The notes under the pieces were generated by a model. The model worked only from the letters and a program-made list of their open reading frames with translations, had not been told where the DNA came from and made no database searches. Positions 52,928 to 61,900 of a stretch of 63,041 bases of DNA are shown here, one piece after another. Source of the stretch: Bacteroidota bacterium (GTDB lineage: Bacteria > Bacteroidota > Bacteroidia > Chitinophagales > Chitinophagaceae); assembly GCA_947460175.1 (NCBI GenBank), contig CANHGW010000011.1, positions 1 to 63,041 of the forward strand, read 5' to 3'. How positions within the stretch are numbered: the stretch's first letter is position 1; each line of letters begins with the position of its first letter. The position numbers and the translations under genes are program-made.

Positions 52928-53931
52928 GTTTTAAATAGACTTTCGTTTTCGTTTAATGCGTTTTTAATTTTTTCAATTGTTTCTGAAAGTGAATCATCCG
53001 ATTTTCCTCCCGCAGCATTGGCATGACCACCACCATTGAAGTACTTTCTTGCAAATTCATTTACATCTAGATTTCCTTTACTGCGAAAAGACATTCTTAT
53101 CTCAGACTCTCTTTCGCTGATAAAGATAGAAAAGATTATGTTTTTTATACTTAAAGGAAAGTTAACAATTCCTTCGGAGTCACCTGTATTGATTTTATAC
53201 CGATTCAATTCCTCTCGACTAATAGCGATGAGTGCAGTGTGTTGATTTGGGAAAATCATCATTTTTTCGGATAATACATAACCCAAAAAGCGTAACCTGT
53301 TTTCCTGATAATTGTCAAAAACAGCTTGGTGCACTGGTGCTGGCACTAGGCCTTTGTCCATCAAATCGGCAACCATACGATGGGTTTCGCTGGATGTGCA
53401 TGAAAATTTAAATGAGCCCGTATCAGTCATAGTACCTGCATAGATACATTGAGCCATCATTTTTGTAATCAACTGATTATCGCCACTCGCATTGATAAAG
53501 TCATATACCATTTCGCATGTACTACTTTTTTCAGGTATGCTAATGCCATAATCAAAGGTTACATCTGGAAATAAATGATGATCAATCATAACTTTAATAC
53601 CTGCATAATCGTTCAGGACTTGAGTCATGACTTTGGTTCTTGATACCTGATTGAAATCTAGACAAAAAAGGATTTCGGATTCTTTTATTACTTCATTTGA
53701 TTGAGCGATTTGCTGATCATATATCATAACTTTATCTGCATCGGGCATCCAAAGTAAAAAGTCGGGCATTGAGTTGGGTGAAATAACTGTACAAGAATGC
53801 CCTTTAACAGTTAAATAATGATACAAAGCAAGGGTAGAACCTAATGCATCTGCATCTGGATTATAATGGTGTGTGATTACTATTTTACGGGGATGAGCGA
53901 GTAAAGGAAGTATTTCTTCTATTGGTTTCAT
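52906..53931 (-). CDS. DHH/DHHA1 phosphoesterase, NrnA-like
   Basis: A 341-aa DHH-family phosphoesterase, probably a bifunctional oligoribonuclease / pAp phosphatase. Metal ligands lie in THHYNPDADALGS, FCLDFNQ and VMIDHHLFPDV (the DHH word); the DHHA1 part has RKYFNGGGHANAAGG. The start is set at the ATG at 53931 (MKPIEEILPLLAHP), which fits the family. An ATG at 53961 is the next option. A longer frame to 54144 exists, but its extension is read from the 35-nt repeat at 54053-54087 and should be dropped. The gene overlaps the first FKBP gene by 22 nt. Confidence 0.88.
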   Translation of the reverse strand: MKPIEEILPLLAHPRKIVITHHYNPDADALGSTLALYHYLTVKGHSCTVISPNSMPDFLLWMPDADKVMIYDQQIAQSNEVIKESEILFCLDFNQVSRTKVMTQVLNDYAGIKVMIDHHLFPDVTFDYGISIPEKSSTCEMVYDFINASGDNQLITKMMAQCIYAGTMTDTGSFKFSCTSSETHRMVADLMDKGLVPAPVHQAVFDNYQENRLRFLGYVLSEKMMIFPNQHTALIAISREELNRYKINTGDSEGIVNFPLSIKNIIFSIFISERESEIRMSFRSKGNLDVNEFARKYFNGGGHANAAGGKSDDSLSETIEKIKNALNENESLFKTCYQESL

Positions 53932-54052
53932 TGAGGAATGCAAAGTTGAAGGATTATTCATGAATTTCAAAATATTGTTTGTTTTATCTTGAATTGGGAT
54001 GAGAGTATCTTTTAAGGGTTTCGTTTTCTTTGAAAAGTGAATTAATCTCTTT

Positions 54053-54087
54053 GCGTTTCGTTTCCTGAGTGCAGCGAAGGATCTCGT
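54053..54087. repeat. 35-nt dispersed repeat, copy 1
   Basis: Core word tttcctgagtgcagcgaagg. The same 35 nt recur at 55614-55648 (identical) and 55732-55766 (about two mismatches). It sits in the intergenic region 53932-54267 between two divergent genes, together with a 7-bp hairpin (gaatgag/ctcattc, 54156-54172). No gene is seen in that region. Confidence 0.9.
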
Positions 54088-54267
54088 ATTCATTTCGCCT
54101 ATCGGTTGCTGTCCCCCCAAACGAAATGCAAATCTAAAGTACACTAACCAATAAAGAATGAGTATCTCATTCCTTCAACAGTGGGTAATTTAAGTGATTT
54201 GTCGTTTAGTTTTTTTAAAAAATTTATTTTTTTTGTATATTGTGATACCAATCAAAATAATGAACTT

Positions 54268-55254
54268 ATGAAAAAGATTTTAAAATTCATGGGCTATTTC
54301 ATGCTCATTTTACTATTTGCTGTAAGTATTCTCATTGCTTATATCAAAATGGCGTTACCTAATGTAGGTAAAGCAGAAGACCTCAAAATTGAAATAACAC
54401 CTGAACGTGTCGAGCGAGGCAAATACCTAGCAAACTGTGTAACCATCTGTATGGATTGCCATTCTACGCGCGATTGGACAAAGTTTTCGGGCCCAATTAC
54501 ACCTGGCACTTTTGGTAATGGGGGTGAAAAATTTGCAGAGGAATTCGGCTTTCCAGGTGTCTATTTTTCAAAGAACATTACCCCCTATGGAATTAAAGAC
54601 TATACCGATGGTGAATTGCTAAGGGTCATTACTACGGGGGTTAATAAGAAAGGAGAGGCCATGTTTCCTATTATGCCTTATCCTTACTATGGCAAAATGG
54701 ACAAAGAAGATATTTACAGCATTATTGCATATATCAGAACCCTACCCTCTATTCAGAAAGAGGTGCCAAATTCCAAATCGAATTTTCCAATGAATATCAT
54801 CATTAATACCATTCCTGAAAAAGCAAGTTTTGAAAAAATACCACCAAAAACAAATCAGCTTGAATATGGGCGTTATATGGTAAATGCCTCAGGTTGTGCT
54901 GAATGTCATACTCAAGTTGATAAGGGGCAAATCATTCCGGAGTTGAGGTTTAGTGGTGGACGCGAATTCATTATTTCGAAGAACGAAATTGTAAGATCTG
55001 CAAATATTACATCTGACAAGGAGACTGGTATAGGCAGCTGGACTGAGGATCAATTCATCAACAAGTTTAAATCGTATTCGGATTCAAGCGGTTATATGGC
55101 TCCAACGGTTGGTGCAAATGATTTCAAAACGATTATGCCATGGACAATGTATGCAAATATGACCCATGAAGATTTATCGGCTATATATCATTATTTGTTT
55201 TCTTTAAAGTCAATACCTAATAAGGTAGTTACCTATTCTAATACTGATCGGTAA
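54268..55254 (+). CDS. Diheme cytochrome c
   Basis: A 328-aa exported cytochrome c with an N-terminal membrane anchor (FMGYFMLILLFAVSILIAY). Two heme-attachment sites are seen: CMDCH and CAECH, about 150 residues apart, each starting a mono-heme domain. Likely axial methionines lie in AMFPIMPYP and KTIMPWTMYANM. The family includes cytochrome subunits of periplasmic dehydrogenases, but no dehydrogenase gene is adjacent. The start is the ATG at 54268; an earlier in-frame ATG adds a non-signal stretch. Confidence 0.87.
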   Translation: MKKILKFMGYFMLILLFAVSILIAYIKMALPNVGKAEDLKIEITPERVERGKYLANCVTICMDCHSTRDWTKFSGPITPGTFGNGGEKFAEEFGFPGVYFSKNITPYGIKDYTDGELLRVITTGVNKKGEAMFPIMPYPYYGKMDKEDIYSIIAYIRTLPSIQKEVPNSKSNFPMNIIINTIPEKASFEKIPPKTNQLEYGRYMVNASGCAECHTQVDKGQIIPELRFSGGREFIISKNEIVRSANITSDKETGIGSWTEDQFINKFKSYSDSSGYMAPTVGANDFKTIMPWTMYANMTHEDLSAIYHYLFSLKSIPNKVVTYSNTDR

Positions 55255-55613
55255 AATTTTTTTCAATGAAAAGGAGGACAAATTTTGATTTTTTTAAGAA
55301 TAGTTTTTATTTGAATTCATAGGATTGGATATCCACAAAACTGACTCGAGAATGAAGCGAGCGGAATTGAATATGTTGTTCTCTCGTACCAAAGCAGAAA
55401 TCTAAAGCATTGAACTTAATTGTTAAACTAAGAAAATATAATTATCTTGTAATATAAAAGAGGAGTACAAAATATATATTTAGAGATCCACAAGAATATG
55501 ATTAATAATTTATACTCAATGATACTGAACGCTGAAGTATGAGAAGCTCACTTACAAATGCAACGCTTCATTCCTACGCCAGTGGGGGACAAAGTACAAT
55601 TTCGTATGCCTAA

Positions 55614-55648
55614 GCGTTTCGTTTCCTGAGTGCAGCGAAGGATCTCGT
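55614..55648. repeat. 35-nt dispersed repeat, copy 2
   Basis: Identical to 54053-54087 over 35 nt and in the same orientation. It is preceded by gcctaa, which is also found before copy 3. Confidence 0.9.
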
Positions 55649-55731
55649 GATACCTTATCTTTTCGTTGAGACTCTTCCACCACGGCGGACACGTCGTGCC
55701 TCAAAGACATAGTATCATTTCGTTCGCCTAA

Positions 55732-55766
55732 GCATTTCGTTTCCTGAGTGCAGCGAAGGATCTCAT
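55732..55766. repeat. 35-nt dispersed repeat, copy 3
   Basis: Same orientation as the other two copies. It differs from them by about two bases (gcattt for gcgttt, ctcat for ctcgt). Confidence 0.88.
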
Positions 55767-55831
55767 TCTCGGGCAAGTAGGTTGAGATTTGAGACTAAGT
55801 CATCAAACGAAATTAGTAGTGTGATATTCAT

Positions 55832-55839
55832 TATATTTG
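55832..55839 (+). promoter_or_regulatory. Predicted -7 box (TATATTTG)
   Basis: TATATTTG fits TAnnTTTG exactly, 24 nt before the ATG at 55864. Confidence 0.4.
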
Positions 55840-55863
55840 TTGTAATTATACTATTGAAGACAA

Positions 55864-56376
55864 ATGAATATCAAAACAGAAGAATCCATATTTGATGAAA
55901 ACGATTTAAATCCTCAAAAGGCAAAGCCTATCTATAAGTACGTGGCCATACTCAGAATAATACTCTTATTGATGCTTCTGACAGCTTCAATTGCAATTAT
56001 CATATCAACAGGTATGATTCTCTATTATGCTGCTGTAGCCAATAATTGGACCTCGGTAAGTTTATCCTCTATCTTACTTAAATGTGCACCGATTGTGCTG
56101 TATTACTTCATGATACATTACAATGTATCTCAAGCTTATGCTGAATTTAAATTATCGACCAAGGTGTATTCAAAGCGTGTATTTCGATTATTTACCATAT
56201 GCATCAATATCGTTTTTATAGTGGCCATTTTAATTTCAACTATCTCTTCTAATTTATTAGACCGTATGAATCCTATAATTGGTTTATTGATGTTTTTTTT
56301 CATTGTTGTTATTTCATTTTTAATCTATTTCGATATACAATTGTATAGAATGAAAAATCGCACAACTCATTTTTAA
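55864..56376 (+). CDS. Small four-helix membrane protein, unknown
   Basis: A 170-aa protein with an acidic, charged N-terminus of about 25 residues, then four membrane helices (about 28-52, 66-84, 105-126 and 137-156) and a short basic tail. No conserved motif is recognised. It stands alone between the repeat-bearing intergenic region and the peptide transporter gene, 81 nt upstream of the latter's start. The membrane segments are clear, but the function is not. Confidence 0.6.
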   Translation: MNIKTEESIFDENDLNPQKAKPIYKYVAILRIILLLMLLTASIAIIISTGMILYYAAVANNWTSVSLSSILLKCAPIVLYYFMIHYNVSQAYAEFKLSTKVYSKRVFRLFTICINIVFIVAILISTISSNLLDRMNPIIGLLMFFFIVVISFLIYFDIQLYRMKNRTTHF

Positions 56377-56457
56377 TCATTTGTCTTGGCATATTCCGAA
56401 TAGTATTTTTTTAATCCCTGATTTTTATTTATCTTGTCGTTTCAAACTACAAAAAGA

Positions 56458-57942
56458 ATGGGAAATCAAACTTCATTGGAGGAAATACAAAGTTTCAAAG
56501 GTCCTTATCCTAAACAATTATTGTTATTGTGCCTTACAGAAATGTGGGAACGATTTTGTTTTTATGGCATGCGTGGTATCCTTACCATATTTATGGTCGA
56601 GAAATTAATGATAGGCGAAAAAACAGCCAATCTTCAATATGGTGCTATACAGGCGTTTATTTATGCATTTGCTTTTATTGGTGGTTTGTTTGCCGATAAG
56701 ATATTAGGATTTAGAAAGTCCTTATTTTTTGGTGGTAGCCTAATGGTATTGGGTAATTTTATCATTGCTTTTTCGCCTGATACACTTTTCTATATTGGTA
56801 TATGTTTTACAATAGTAGGTACAGGTTTTTTTAAACCCAATATATCCTCTATGGTAGGTACTTTGTACAAAGAAGGTGATCCACGTCAAGATGCAGGATT
56901 TGGATTGTTTTATACTGCAATCAATATTGGGGCCTTTTTTGGTGGTGTCATCATGGTATATTTGGCACACAATGTATCGTGGGCTTCAGCATTTATGGCC
57001 GCAGGCATTGTAATGATCATTGGGTTGATTACTTTTATTTTTACTCAACGTACCATGGGTGATATTGGATTATCTCCACAGCATGCGAGTGTACCACAAC
57101 AGCGACGTACAATATACGAAATAGCTGTATATGTAGGTTCGTTGTTATCTATTCCATTGATATTACTCCTTGTACGTAATACAGAATATACCGACTACTT
57201 TATGTATACGATTGGTATTGTGACACTCCTTTATTTCTTTTTCGAATGGACTAAATATTCTTGGCCCGAGAAAAAGAAATTATTAGCCGCCTTGATTTTT
57301 ATTTTATTCTCAATTGTATTCTGGGCTTTTTTCGAACAGAGTGGGGGCTCGCTTAGTATTTTTGCTTTGCATAATTTGCACAATAATTTACTAGGTTTCA
57401 CCATTGATCCCAATATGGTAAATAATTCATCGAATACCATTTTTGTTATTTTCTTTAGTTTTTTACTTGGACTTGTATGGGTTTGGATGGCCAAACGTAA
57501 GATAGAACCTAATACGATTATTAAATTTGGATTAGGTTTTTTATTCCTTGCAGCCTCCTTTTATGTATTATTTTTTACACGCACATTTGCCGATGCTGAA
57601 GGAAAAACATCCTTGAATGTATTTACGTTTGCTTATTTAGTAATGACCTTTGGTGAATTATGTCTTTCGCCGATTGGCTTGTCTGCTATGACTAAATTGT
57701 CGCCCAAGCCATTGTGGGGTGTGATGATGGGGATGTGGTTTTTGGCAAGTGCTTATGGTCAATACGTAGCAGGAAAATTAGGAGCAGGTATGGTAAGTCC
57801 TAATGAAAATGCAAGCTTAATGGAAAAACTCATTTCATATACCGATGGATACAAACAATTGGGCATCTATGCATTGATATGTGGAATTGTTTTGATTGCA
57901 TTATCTCCATTCATTAAAAAATTAATGGGAGAAGTAAAATAA
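56458..57942 (+). CDS. POT family peptide:H+ symporter
   Basis: A 494-aa transporter with about fourteen membrane helices, counted from the ATG at 56458 (MGNQTSLEEIQSFKG). The proton-coupling ExxERF motif is EMWERFCFYGMRG in helix 1. The POT signature NIGAFFGGVIM and GTGFFKPNISSMVG follow, with FWAFFEQSGGSLS near helix 7. It should import di- and tripeptides. It is transcribed alone; the next gene has its own promoter-like box overlapping this gene's end region. Confidence 0.93.
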   Translation: MGNQTSLEEIQSFKGPYPKQLLLLCLTEMWERFCFYGMRGILTIFMVEKLMIGEKTANLQYGAIQAFIYAFAFIGGLFADKILGFRKSLFFGGSLMVLGNFIIAFSPDTLFYIGICFTIVGTGFFKPNISSMVGTLYKEGDPRQDAGFGLFYTAINIGAFFGGVIMVYLAHNVSWASAFMAAGIVMIIGLITFIFTQRTMGDIGLSPQHASVPQQRRTIYEIAVYVGSLLSIPLILLLVRNTEYTDYFMYTIGIVTLLYFFFEWTKYSWPEKKKLLAALIFILFSIVFWAFFEQSGGSLSIFALHNLHNNLLGFTIDPNMVNNSSNTIFVIFFSFLLGLVWVWMAKRKIEPNTIIKFGLGFLFLAASFYVLFFTRTFADAEGKTSLNVFTFAYLVMTFGELCLSPIGLSAMTKLSPKPLWGVMMGMWFLASAYGQYVAGKLGAGMVSPNENASLMEKLISYTDGYKQLGIYALICGIVLIALSPFIKKLMGEVK

Positions 57943-57946
57943 ATTA

Positions 57947-57954
57947 TACCTTTG
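57947..57954 (+). promoter_or_regulatory. Predicted -7 box (TACCTTTG) of the metal-efflux locus
   Basis: TACCTTTG fits TAnnTTTG and is followed by 6 nt and the GTG at 57961. It lies only 5 nt after the peptide transporter stop. Translation is expected to start at or next to the transcription start. Confidence 0.42.
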
Positions 57955-57960
57955 CACAGA

Positions 57961-58344
57961 GTGAAACGAATTCTATCTATATCTTTTTTAGTGTTGTACT
58001 TGTTTACAACTACAGAATTCTATCAACTGTTTAAGTTAAATTCATTTATAGAGCATTTTCAAGAACATAAAGCCAAGAATGGAAATATTAGTGTAATTGA
58101 ATTTTTGAATATTCATTATGGTCATGCCAATGTCAATGATCAAGACCATGATGAAGATATGAAACTTCCTTTTAAATCTTGTTCAAACGATTTTTCTTCT
58201 ATTCAAATGATAACTAATCATGTTGAGTATTTTGTTCCTCGTCGATATATCGAGTTTTATACGTCTAAAACATATATTTCTACAGAATCTTTTTTGATTC
58301 CTTCCTATTTATCTGCTATTTGGCAACCGCCTAGAGTTGTTTAA
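57961..58344 (+). CDS. Conserved small protein of CzcA loci
   Basis: A 127-aa protein counted from the GTG at 57961 (VKRILSISFLVLYLFTTTEFYQ). A TTG at 57952 is in frame but lies inside the -7 box. One N-terminal membrane or signal segment is followed by FIEHFQEHKAKNGNISVIEF, an Asp/His-rich stretch (NDQDHDEDMKLPFKS), and a C-terminal SYLSAIWQPPR. I recall proteins with this layout upstream of CzcA-type pumps in Bacteroidota. The function is unknown; the His/Asp stretch may bind metal. Confidence 0.7.
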   Translation: MKRILSISFLVLYLFTTTEFYQLFKLNSFIEHFQEHKAKNGNISVIEFLNIHYGHANVNDQDHDEDMKLPFKSCSNDFSSIQMITNHVEYFVPRRYIEFYTSKTYISTESFLIPSYLSAIWQPPRVV

Positions 58345-58415
58345 TCGTATTGTATATTGACATTGAGATATCAATGTAATATTTTTTATTTTTTTTCAAC
58401 TCTAAATTTAAAGCA

Positions 58416-58922
58416 ATGAACTTAACACATCTTCATTTGCTGTTGAATCACTTTCCAATAATAGGAACATTGATCGGCAGTTTTACAATGCTATATGGCA
58501 TTCTTAAAAACCAACAACAAGCCAAATCAATTGGCGCTGCAATAATTCAAATAATGGCAATAATTGCCATTCCAGTATTTTTAACTGGAGAGCCTGCCGA
58601 GGAAACGGTAGAACATCTTCAAGGTATTTCAAAATCTATTATTCACGACCATGAAGAAGCAGCCGAATTGGCACTTTGGATCATGGAAATAGCTGGATTG
58701 TTTGCACTATTGAGTTTATTTTTTCAGTTCAAGAAATCAAGCATTGTAAACAATCTATTTATTATTACATTTGTTTTGACACTGATTTCATTTGCACTTA
58801 TGGCTCGAACAGGTTATTTAGGAGGACAAATCCGACATACAGAATTGTCAACAATCAATGGCTCAGTTTCAAATGAACAATTAAATACTAATTCTAAAAC
58901 AACTATGGATAATGATGATTGA
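58416..58922 (+). CDS. DUF2231-like four-helix membrane protein
   Basis: A 168-aa protein with four membrane helices. The N-terminal LTHLHLLLNHFPIIGTLIG and a His/Glu-rich segment (KSIIHDHEEAAELALW) recall DUF2231-like proteins, which are suspected to bind metal or heme. A GYLGGQIRHTE word follows helix 4, and the tail is polar. It lies between the CzcA-locus small protein and the RND pump gene, 54 nt upstream of the latter, and probably belongs to the same heavy-metal efflux operon. Confidence 0.68.
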   Translation: MNLTHLHLLLNHFPIIGTLIGSFTMLYGILKNQQQAKSIGAAIIQIMAIIAIPVFLTGEPAEETVEHLQGISKSIIHDHEEAAELALWIMEIAGLFALLSLFFQFKKSSIVNNLFIITFVLTLISFALMARTGYLGGQIRHTELSTINGSVSNEQLNTNSKTTMDNDD

Positions 58923-58976
58923 TCTTAGTAAGAACAAACAATTCATTTCGTAATAGTCTAATTATAAAAACAAAAC

Positions 58977-61900
58977 ATGCTCAATAGAATAATAGAATTT
59001 TCAGTCAAAAACAAACTGATTATTGGATTGTTTCTGTTGGCATTGATAGGATATGGTAGTTATCAGTTTACCCAATTGCCCATCGATGCCGTACCAGACA
59101 TTACCGATAATCAAGTACAAGTAATAACAGTTGCGCCATCCTTTGGTGCAACTGATATAGAGCGTCTTGTCACATTCCCCATAGAACAAGCCAATAGCAA
59201 TATAAATGGTATCAAAGAAATAAGAAGTTTTTCAAGATTTGGATTATCCTTGGTAACGATCGTATTTGAAGATGGAATAGATATTTATTGGGCTCGACAA
59301 CAAGTAAGTGAGCGATTGCAACAAGTGCAAAATGTAATACCCAACGGAATCGGCACTCCAGAATTAGGTCCTATTTCGTCAGGATTGGGAGAAATATATC
59401 AATATGTATTAAGACCTAAACCTGGCTATGAATCCAAATACGATGAAACAGCATTACGCACTATTCAAGATTGGATAGTACGAAGGCAATTACTGGGAGT
59501 AAAAGGAGTCGCAGAAGTCAGTAGCTTTGGTGGAAAACTAAAGCAATATACCATTGAAGTTGCACCAGACAAACTCAATTCATTTGGTATTACCATCAAT
59601 GATATTTTTTCTGCGTTGGAAAAAAACAACCAAAATACGGGAGGAGCCTATATAGAAAAAGGACCGACTGTATTGTATATTAGGTCGGAAGGATTAATTG
59701 GAAGCAAAGAAGATATAGAGAATATTCCGATAAATACTAATCGAGTAGGTGCTCCTTTGATGATACGTGATGTAGCTGAAATAAAGCAAGGCTTTGCTAC
59801 GCGATATGGCGCCATGTGTTACAACGATCAAGGCGAAGTAGCAGGTGCAATCGTTATGATGCTTAAAGGTGCCAATAGCAATGATGTCATTAAAAATGTA
59901 AAAGAGCGAGTCAAACAAATTGAAAAAACATTGCCCGAAGGCGTTATGATTGAACCATTTCTCGATCGAACAAAAATGGTGAATAATGCAATCAGTACTG
60001 TGCAAACCAATTTGATGGAAGGTGCACTCATAGTCATTTTTGTATTGGTATTATTTTTAGGAAATTTCAGAGCTGGGTTACTTGTTGCATCAGTCATTCC
60101 ACTAGCCATGCTTTTTGCTATCATCATGATGAATCTCTTTGGAGTCAGTGGAAACCTGATGAGCCTTGGTGCATTGGATTTTGGATTGATTGTAGATGGG
60201 GCTGTCATAATAGTAGAAGCCGTAATGCATCGACTCACACATAGTAAACATTTTGTATCCATCAACACAATTACTCAACAAGAAATGGATAATGAAGTAG
60301 AATCATCGGCGAGCAAAATGATGAATAGTGCGGTATTCGGACAAGTGATTATATTGATTGTTTACTTACCCATATTTACATTGGAAGGGATCGAAGGTAA
60401 AATGTTTAAGCCCATGGCACAAACAGTTGCATTTGCATTGATCGGTGCATTTATATTATCACTCACTTATATTCCCATGATGAGTTCCATTTTTTTAAGT
60501 AAAAAAATAGCTCATAAAAAAACATTTTCTGACAAGATGATGGAAAAAATTGAAATCAACTTTCAACATGCATTAGAGAAAGTAGTTCGATTTCCCAAAT
60601 TGGTATTAGGTTCTGTATTGGGTCTGTTTTTGATAGCTGTTTTTGTCATGAGTCAATTAGGTGGGGAGTTTATACCTGCATTAGAAGAAGGCGATTTCGC
60701 AGTAGATACTCGTGTGTTGACAGGGAGTAATTTAAATACTACGATTGCAAGTACACAGCAAGCAGCCCATATATTGAAAACTCGATTTCCTGAAGTTGAA
60801 AAAGTAGTTACCAAAATTGGAAGTGGTGAAGTGCCTACCGATCCTATGCCTATGGAAGCAAGCGATATGATGGTAATCATGAAAGACAAACATACTTGGA
60901 AGTCGGCCAAAACATTTGATGAAATGGCTGAGAAAATGAGTAAAGCCCTAGAAGAAATACCTGGAATTACAGCTGGCTTTCAATATCCAGTACAAATGCG
61001 TTTCAACGAACTCATGACAGGTGCAAGGCAAGATGTGGTATGTAAAATATTTGGTGAAAACCTGGATACCTTGGCTTCGTATGCCGCTATGTTGGGTGAA
61101 TTGGTCAATACTGTAGATGGCGCAAAAAATTTGTATATTGAACCTATTTCAGGTATGCCTCAAATAATTATAGATTATAATAGACAAGCCATCGCGCAAT
61201 ACAATATGAATATTGAAGATATCAATCGTATTGTCAATACGGCCTTTGCAGGGCAAAGTACTGGTCAGTTATTTGAAGGTGAAAAACGATTTGACTTAGT
61301 GGTACGATTAAAACAAACATCTAGATCAAGTTTAGAGGATGTACAAAATTTGTTGATACCAACACCACAAGGTGCTCAAATGCCATTGTATCATTTTGCC
61401 AATGTATCCATACAAGATGGACCCAATCAAATACAACGTGAAGATGCCAAACGACGTATCGTAGTTGGTTTTAATGTAAGAGGGCGGGATGTACAAAGTG
61501 TGGTAACAGAATTACAACAAAAAGTAGAACAAAAAATTAAATTTCCATCGGGGTATTATCCTACCTATGGAGGATCATTTGAAAATTTGAATAAAGCCAA
61601 ACAACGACTCATGATAGCAGTACCTGTGTCGTTGTTGCTTATTTTTTTATTGTTATTTTTTGCATTCAATTCAATCAAACATGCTGCTTTGATCTATACG
61701 GCTATTCCATTATCAGCTATAGGAGGAATATTATTATTGGCAATGAGAGGTTTGCCATTTAGTATTAGTGCGGGTGTAGGTTTTATAGCTCTATTTGGCG
61801 TGGCCGTATTAAATGGAATCGTATTGATTGCAGAATTTAATCGATTAAAAGCTGAAGGGCATACAGATTTAAGACGTATTGTATTGATGGGAACTAAAAT

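Larger units (their letters stand above)
55255..55863. other. Gene-free region with two dispersed repeats
   Basis: A 609-nt stretch between the cytochrome c gene and the small membrane protein gene. It holds two copies of the 35-nt repeat and a repeated gcctaagc word just before each. A minus-strand open frame at 55552-55776 only translates the repeats. A TAnnTTTG box at 55832-55839 belongs to the next gene. Nothing else is seen. Confidence 0.7.

Noticed and set aside
53932-54144. N-terminal extension of the DHH phosphoesterase
   Set aside because: The extra residues are read from the 35-nt repeat at 54053-54087 and lie upstream of the family's normal start.
55552-55776. Minus-strand open frame of about 74 codons
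   Set aside because: Its product is a translation of the 35-nt dispersed repeat (the word RDPSLHSGNE), with no start context and no homology expected.
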